A stretch of 64,000 bases of DNA, taken from contig JALGQZ010000011.1 in assembly GCA_023105745.1 (NCBI GenBank), forward strand, positions 11,184,975 through 11,248,974. The letters are read 5' to 3'. Numbering within the stretch: position 1 is the stretch's first letter; each line of letters opens with the position of its first letter. Made by a program: the position numbers and the translations under genes. Under the pieces are notes generated by a model that ran no database searches, was not told the DNA's origin, and saw nothing but the letters and a program-made list of their open reading frames with translations. Positions 58,108 through 64,000 of this stretch are shown here, one piece after another. Origin of the DNA: Austropuccinia psidii. Taxonomy: Eukaryota > Basidiomycota > Pucciniomycetes > Pucciniales > Sphaerophragmiaceae.

Positions 58108-59544
58108 TGTCAGCCTGTGACTCAAAACCAGAGCACAAGCATGACAGCCAAAATACCATAAACCAATGGTATAGCCAAAATACCACCAAAACATGGAGCT
58201 GAGCCAAATTAGCTCAAAAGGTATCAAGAGAAAGAGGAAACTCACCTCTTTCTGAAAATATAAGTCCCATCACCATAGGACAAAAAATAACAAAGTCACT
58301 CCTGCTCAAAGTTATTGCTGAGCATAAACCTTAATTTTCACCTCTCATCTAAAATCTAGAAGGAGAGGCTTAAACCCATCAAATGGGTATTCAAAATGAA
58401 GCTCTCAGCTAGGGCTATCTAATGGTGCTAGCCAAACTGAGCTAGCACCAGTATTACTTGAGTTATGGTCAAATTCAGACCAAATAAGGGTGAACAAAAC
58501 ATTCACCTCTCATCTAACTTTTACAGTTTTAGTGTGAGATACCTAAAGTGGGGTCTTTTTGGAAAGAGCACAATCAGGGCTATCTGATGGTGCCATCCAT
58601 TTCCTCATAGCTCAACTACAACAGAAGTTATTGGCCAAACAAGCTTAATACAGCTTTTGCCCAGACCACGCCAATGTACAAAAATACTTGTACATGGGAT
58701 AACTTTGTCATATTTAATGATAACCATGTCAAGTTGGGTACCATTGTGTAGAGCTCATACAGAGCTATTCAATGAACCAACTTTGAGTTTGATATCTCAA
58801 AAACTGACAGAGTTATGACCATTTTAAGGTCAAAATCCCACCTGCTGTCATATACAGCCTTACCATGGGATAATATCCCATAACCATGAATATGAGGTGT
58901 CAAATAGATGGAGAATCATGTTTTTACTTCAATACCTCATATGTCAGTCAATACTGGGGTCCCATACAGTTTCTGTACAGCATTCTACACGTCATACACG
59001 TCAGAATCAGGCTGTGAGGTCCCCAGATGAAAATTTTCACCCTGTATTGGTGAAAACTGCCCAGATGTGGTTTCAAAACCACATCTGAGCCCAATACAGG
59101 TTATACAGGCTGTTTGCAAACCACAAGCCAGTACTAGAACGTGAAAAAATCTTCACTTCCTCTACATGGAAAGGTCTAGCACCCTTTCCACCCATTTCAG
59201 GATAAAAAGGAGGCTTTTCACAGCAAGAATAGCTTTCCTCATCCTGCTCTTGAATTCCTATGTAGTACAACTGTCCAAAACAGTTATACTCTTGGAAAAT
59301 AATCAGGTATACTTTAAATTTAAGTATTGTAGCTTTTATCATTGTAACCCAACAGGTCAAAGTTGCACCCAGGGCTTTCAACAGCACTTACCACCACTAT
59401 ATCTCTATAGTAAAGCCCTTAAATCTTAAAATTAATCATCTATTATCAAATTTATCATATTTTAAAATTATTTTTACTGTGTCACAGTCATAGTTAAAGC
59501 TTGGAAATACTTATATACACCTTTATCATAGACTCACCCTGACA
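58108..59544 (+). repeat. 5' LTR of long family B copy
   Basis: 1437 bp with the canonical termini TGTCAG and CTGACA, which form an inverted repeat. A TATA-like GATAAAAAGG lies at about 59202. Confidence 0.9.
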
Positions 59545-60228
59545 TTTTGGGTGCCTGGCCGTGTTTTTTACTTATTCTTGGACCTTACAAGTAAGTTTTT
59601 CTCTTTTTTATCATTTATTGACACCTGTTTTACCTTTTTTAGGCGTCATTTTGTCTATAAATATATATTATATATATTTTTCTTTTTAATTTTTAAATAA
59701 ATACTCATATATTATAGAGTATCAGTCACGTGGCTAATAACCACAGGACCAGTATTTTTGGCGTGTTTTGTATATAAAAACACTTTTGAGCCACTAATAC
59801 AGTCTTAATTCTTAATTGAATCAAGACAGCTAATACTGATAAAACAACAGTTGAGGTGTGTTTGGGGACATTGTTAACTCAATTGCCCTGTAATACACCA
59901 TCTTTTGACAGATTATGCTTGCTAATTACAAGTATTCTGTGAGATATTGGTATACAAACAGTATACCACATATCAGTAAGCTGTATTTTTGGTGTGGAAT
60001 TGTTGATTCAATTACATTGTCATATTACAAGGGCATATTGTAATAATATACAAGCCCAGAGGCCATTATTAGACATGCAAACCAGCCTTTTAAGAAGTCT
60101 TAACTGACATAAGCCCTCTTTTTCCTGTTTGATTCAGTGGAAGAAAACTTCATCCCACTTGAGACCCAGTCACAGGCCAACACACCAGTGACACCCTCAG
60201 AACCAGAGGGCAGCAAGGGCAAAGGAAA

Positions 60229-61205
60229 ATGCTTAGTGAAAGCCTCATCACAGCCAAAAAGTGGACACCAATAGCCACTCAGAGGAGTAGAAAACCACAA
60301 AACTCTGCTTCAATAAAAGGTAAACCAACCTTAACCACTTTTACAGGGAAGATTACAATTATTAACCCAGTTGTAACCTCCAAAGGCAAACTGCCCAAAT
60401 CAGCAGATAATAAATTTGTACAAGGCACAGTCAAAGGTAAATACCCTAAGAACATAAAGCTTTTGACTGCTTGCAAACACTGATATGTCCCCTGTATACC
60501 TCAGAGACCTTGCCTTCCAAAGGAACCAGCCAGAGGACAGAGAAGGATTGTCCACAACCAGAAGACCTGGAAGAAGACACCTTGGACACAGTGGTGGATG
60601 GCAAAACAATGAGGGAGATAATATCAACCTTGCCATTCACACTCCAATTCAACAGGAACCTCAAACCAGAGGACTGGAAGGATATGGATCAAGTTCTTCA
60701 GATCCACCAACTCCTCAAAGACTTATTTCAATGGAGCATGGACAACAAAAGGTTCAACCTAGCAGCTCACTGGGAAGAACTTGGATCAAGTTGCCAGAAG
60801 AGCTGTCTCAAAGAGATAGACTTCAAAGACCTGATGGTAATCACAAAAGGTTGGAATCCTACCAGGCAGCACAGACTCCTGGAGGCAAGGGCACAAAGGA
60901 TAAGGGAGAATCAAGCCACTATCCAAGCAATAGAAGAACAATTAACCCAGACAGGGCCTACTCAGATTCCTTCAGGTTCACAAGGAGCAGGCCAAATCAG
61001 CTCTCCAGTGGCTTCACACCATTCAGAAACCAGCAGATCAGTGGCCAAGAGTCACCATTCCTCACAATTCCAGGAAGCTTCCAGGAGAAGACAAGGAAAC
61101 AAGGGCAAGAACAAAGCCTCCTTCAACCAGAGGAGGAAAGAGTCAGACCCCATGATCCAGAAGCTGTTAGATTTGGTAAAAGAAGTACACAAGAACCAGA
61201 AGTAG
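60229..61205 (+). pseudogene. ORF1 of long family B copy
   Basis: Two overlapping pieces: 60229-60483 (ATG, basic and Ser/Lys-rich like the start of family A ORF1) and, one frame back, 60450-61205. The second shows TLPFTLQFNRNLKPEDW, an LFQW segment, TKGWNP followed by LLEARAQRIRENQ (compare NGWHP and LLTLEWRKNN in family A), a Ser/Lys-rich part and a terminal helix MIQKLLDLVKEVHKNQK. A one-base indel at 60450-60483 would join them. It overlaps the Gag frame, which is -1, for about 720 bp. Confidence 0.65.
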
Positions 61206-62683
61206 CTGTAAACCACTCTAGAATCAGTAGTCCTAGTAATAGAAACATTACCTCCACTCAGACTGAAAATAACATTGTCACATCTGAGAGTAACATCAAC
61301 AGTGATACACTGTGGTTACAAATGTCCCAATATGCTGAACAATCTGAAAAGCAGTTTGCAGAAATTAAAGCTAGCCAAGAGAGGATGAGACAAACTCAAG
61401 CCTCCTTGGAACAAATAGTTAAGAATATTCAAGAAGGATATGCTCAACTGAGCAAAGCCTCTGAAGAAACCAACAAAATACTGAATATAGTCTTTGAAGA
61501 ACAACACCACAGCACAAGGGACAGGTAGTGTCTGGATCAAGACATTAACAAGTTGTTTAATGCCTACCATAGCTTGAAGCCCCAACCACAAGGCCAAGCT
61601 ATGGAGAATCCATATCAACCAGATGACATCAAACCAGATGCCATGTTGATGAATAAGGCAAGATATCCATCACAATACCAAGATGGAGATGGCATGTCTT
61701 ATTTAGAGAAGGAAGCCTTGAAAAAGCTTCCTGAGGCCTCAAACTGGCCCAAATTCTCTGGATCAGGAGAATATGATCATATGGAACTCATAGATTATAT
61801 TGATGGACTCTTCATTGATGTACCAAGCATACCAGACTACTGGATCACTGCTAGATTGAATACTGCATTTAAAGGTCATGCAAGTATATGGTACACATAA
61901 ATGAAAGAAATCCATGGCAGAAGAAACTGGCAATGGTGGAAGAGTCAAATTATCCAAAAGTACAGTAATGTAACTTAGATATGGCAAAATACCATGTCTT
62001 TTGAAAATTACAAATACTCTGTGGACAAAGATCCATATGAGTGGTGTCTTAGACAGTCTAAAAGACTCAAAGCCATTCATCCTTAGATGAACATCCAAAT
62101 GAGGAATCATAAACTCCTGACACAACTTCCAGGGGAGCTAGAGCATGCAGTAAAATGCAGATGCAACCAAAATTGCACTCTAGATGACATAGCCAACACC
62201 TTACAAGACATAAGGAAGAGGACTAATATAGGGAAATTCACCGCATATAGAAGCAGCAGTTTCAAAGAGAAACAACCACTCAGGGTAGAGTTTAAAGACA
62301 AACCCAGAGAAAGAGTAGCAGAAGTGGCTAAGAAGAAGAATTCTTGTCACAATTGTGGTTCAACAGACCACTATGCCAACAACCGCCCAAAGGCAAAGAA
62401 AAAAGTCTATGCCATAGAGAAAGTCCCTGAGGAAGAACCTCCAACAGAGGATTCTGAATCAGACTCCATGGGTGATGCCATCAGAGAACCATCTGAGGAT
62501 GATCAAGACCCAAGAGAGGAATTTCTAGTGCAATACCAAGAGGAAACCCCGCTGGAAATCCAGGACATACAGTTGGAAGCAGGCATGCCACAGGACACTG
62601 CTAACAAGAACTTGTGCAAACACACAAAAGATGCACAAACATTCCTGGTTACACCAAACAAAGGAATGGCATATATACATTGA
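60485..62683 (+). pseudogene. gag: Gag of long family B copy
   Basis: ATG 60485 gives 347 codons to TAG 61526; the same frame continues past TAA 61898, TAG 61976 and TAG 62084. The first about 240 codons overlap ORF1 and are polar. From about 61300 a coiled-coil-like segment (TLWLQMSQYAEQSEKQF) precedes the capsid region (61740 onward, NWPKFSGSGEYDHMELIDYI). The zinc knuckle (about 62345) reads C-H-N-C-x4-H-x4-R, the last cysteine replaced. The acidic tail ends at TGA 62681, where an ATATAT tract has shifted the frame relative to the protease. Confidence 0.85.
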
Positions 62684-64000
62684 CAATGCTCAGCACCTCC
62701 TGATCATTGATAGTGGAGCACACTGCTCCATAGTGGCCAAAAATTATCTGGATACCCACTTCCCAAATTGGGAAAAACAGCTCTTTCCCACTAAGGCAAA
62801 GAACTTTAAAAGTGCATCAGGGAAGATGACTTCCATTGGGACAATTATCAAGGAGATAATTATACCCCACAGGAAGGGTAATATCAGACTCAACCCAGAG
62901 TTTGTAGTGCTTAATGATGCCCACATCCAAGGGTTTTTACTGGGAACAAATTACCAGAGGATGTATGGCATAGACATTTACAACAGTAAAAATAGGCACA
63001 TCACCATTGGTACTAACAAGGCAAAGAAATTTTCACTTGACATATACCAGATATCTTCTCAAGATCCACTAGGAGAACTTCTGAAGGAATTCAGAGAGGC
63101 ACAGTTTAGCACTACCCTCACCAGTAAACAAAAACTAAGTTTACTGAAGATTCTGAGAAAGAACAGACCAGCATTTGCCATTGGTGAAGAACCATTAGGC
63201 AAGATCAAAGGCCATGATATAGAACTATATCTGGATGTGGAAAGGCCTTATCCACCTATGCTGAGGATACCTCCTTATCCAGGAAGCCTGGAAACCAGGA
63301 AAGAAATTGAGAAACATATCAATGAACTCCTAGATATGGATGTCATCAGGAAGATTGGACATAATGAAATAGTGGAAATAACCACCCCTGTCCTAATCAC
63401 CTGGCATGATGGCAAGTCTAGATTGTGTGGAGATTTCAGAGCCCTGAATAACTACACAAAAGCAGACAGGTACCCTATACCAAGGATACCCCATGCCTTA
63501 GATAAACTGGCCAAGGCCAGATACATAACCAAAATGGATTGTATGAAAGGTTTCCACCAAAATGGAGTTAAACCAAACTCCATGAAGTTACTCAGGATAA
63601 TATGCCATATGGGTATATATGAGTACACCAGGATGCCATTTGGCATCAAGAATGCACCAGTGCACTTCCAAAGGATGATGGACACCCTATTTCAAGAAGA
63701 AATAATGGAAGGCTGGATGGTAGTATATATTGATGATATCATTATATACTCAGAGACATGGGAAGACCATGTACAATACATAGACAGAGTTCTAAGTAAA
63801 TTTATACCCATTAATCTGAAAATTTCACTCAAAAAGTGTAATTTTGGCCAGCAAGAGCTACTAGCTCTAGGACATAAAGTCTCAGGTCTTAGTCTGGCAA
63901 TTGACCAGAAAAAAGTAGCATCAGTACTGCAAAAGCCAGTACCAAAGAACATCAAAGAGATGCAATCTTTCCTTGGGTTTGCTAGCTACTATAGAAACCA
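62679..64000 (+). CDS. pol: Protease and reverse transcriptase, long family B copy (partial)
   Basis: A frame uninterrupted for 440 codons to the window edge. Protease: LLIIDSGAHCS (about 62700) and a FLLGTNYQRMYGI segment, the counterpart of the family A ILGNDYLIMYGI block. Reverse transcriptase: RRIPPYP-like lead-in, CGDFRALNNYT, the RYPIPRI box, TRMPFGIKNAPVHFQRMM, and an intact catalytic VYIDDIIIYSE at about 63725. The window ends in the connection region at FLGFASYYRN. It follows gag through a +1 change in the ATATAT tract. All visible catalytic residues are present, so pol looks better preserved than gag. Confidence 0.92.
   Translation, partial: MDNAQHLLIIDSGAHCSIVAKNYLDTHFPNWEKQLFPTKAKNFKSASGKMTSIGTIIKEIIIPHRKGNIRLNPEFVVLNDAHIQGFLLGTNYQRMYGIDIYNSKNRHITIGTNKAKKFSLDIYQISSQDPLGELLKEFREAQFSTTLTSKQKLSLLKILRKNRPAFAIGEEPLGKIKGHDIELYLDVERPYPPMLRIPPYPGSLETRKEIEKHINELLDMDVIRKIGHNEIVEITTPVLITWHDGKSRLCGDFRALNNYTKADRYPIPRIPHALDKLAKARYITKMDCMKGFHQNGVKPNSMKLLRIICHMGIYEYTRMPFGIKNAPVHFQRMMDTLFQEEIMEGWMVVYIDDIIIYSETWEDHVQYIDRVLSKFIPINLKISLKKCNFGQQELLALGHKVSGLSLAIDQKKVASVLQKPVPKNIKEMQSFLGFASYYRN

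Larger units (their letters stand above)
58108..64000 (+). mobile_element. Family B long copy (with pol), cut by window end
   Basis: LTR 58108-59544, primer site 59548, ORF1, gag, protease and reverse transcriptase, running off the window. LTR start and Gag are close to the gag-only element at 43103, so this is its potential autonomous partner, though this copy has at least five stops and a frameshift in gag. It inserted into the minus-strand retropepsin at GCCAT (58103-58107). Confidence 0.9.

Noticed and set aside
1..64000. tRNA, rRNA or CRISPR features
   Set aside because: No cloverleaf T-loop sequence, rRNA block or regularly spaced direct repeat with unique spacers was visible.

Overview
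The window looks like repeat-dense nuclear DNA of a rust fungus (Pucciniales). Three things suggest this: AT-rich DNA carrying several unrelated LTR-retrotransposon families, short introns (about 36-72 bp, mostly GT-AG), and gene families I associate with rusts (a Tet-like 2OG-Fe(II) oxygenase, a small Zn2Cys6 protein, a RAD5/16-like SNF2 ATPase). From memory of the gene style, the myrtle rust Austropuccinia psidii is my best guess, but I could not check it. Almost every coding region carries nonsense codons or indels, so nearly all of it is decaying. I see no tRNA, rRNA or CRISPR array.

Layout. 1-336 is a fragment of an LTR here called family C. 337-18611 holds two Ty3/Gypsy chromovirus copies of family A: A1 (337-10325, frameshifted) and A2 (10326-18611, one continuous gag-pol frame with five stops). 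A2 starts inside the 3' LTR of A1. 18612-25130 is inverted LTR scraps, AT-rich spacer, a 569-bp MITE with perfect 67-bp terminal repeats inside an (A/T) microsatellite, and nothing else recognisable. 25131-29830 is a direct duplication of a repeat module containing minisatellites. The second copy is split by a complete solo LTR of family C (27041-28503, target duplication TTATC). 29650-31951 is an unrecognised intron-containing pseudogene. 32879-33886 is a Tet-like dioxygenase pseudogene. 34843-36131 (minus) is a Zn2Cys6 protein. 38796-41180 is a SNF2 ATPase with introns. 41662-49093 (minus) is an unknown multi-exon gene.

That unknown gene is split in one exon by a 5.5-kb family B element (43103-48611, target duplication TTCTC). 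The element keeps LTRs, primer site, polypurine tract and Gag but no pol, so it is TR-GAG-like. A longer family B relative (58108 to the window edge) carries protease and reverse transcriptase. It is inserted in a minus-strand retropepsin gene that is followed by two paralogous accessory proteins of unknown function. A separate gag (52275-54107, family D) lies between.

Most interesting signals. (1) Families A and B both carry an extra ORF (ORF1) upstream of Gag that overlaps the Gag frame in the same -1 relation in all four copies. (2) Five 24-nt palindromes of the form TGT...ACA are scattered between 32 and 50 kb. (3) A retropepsin is followed by a duplicated accessory domain where reverse transcriptase would be expected. 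(4) The MITE interior encodes the same heptad-like peptide on both strands.
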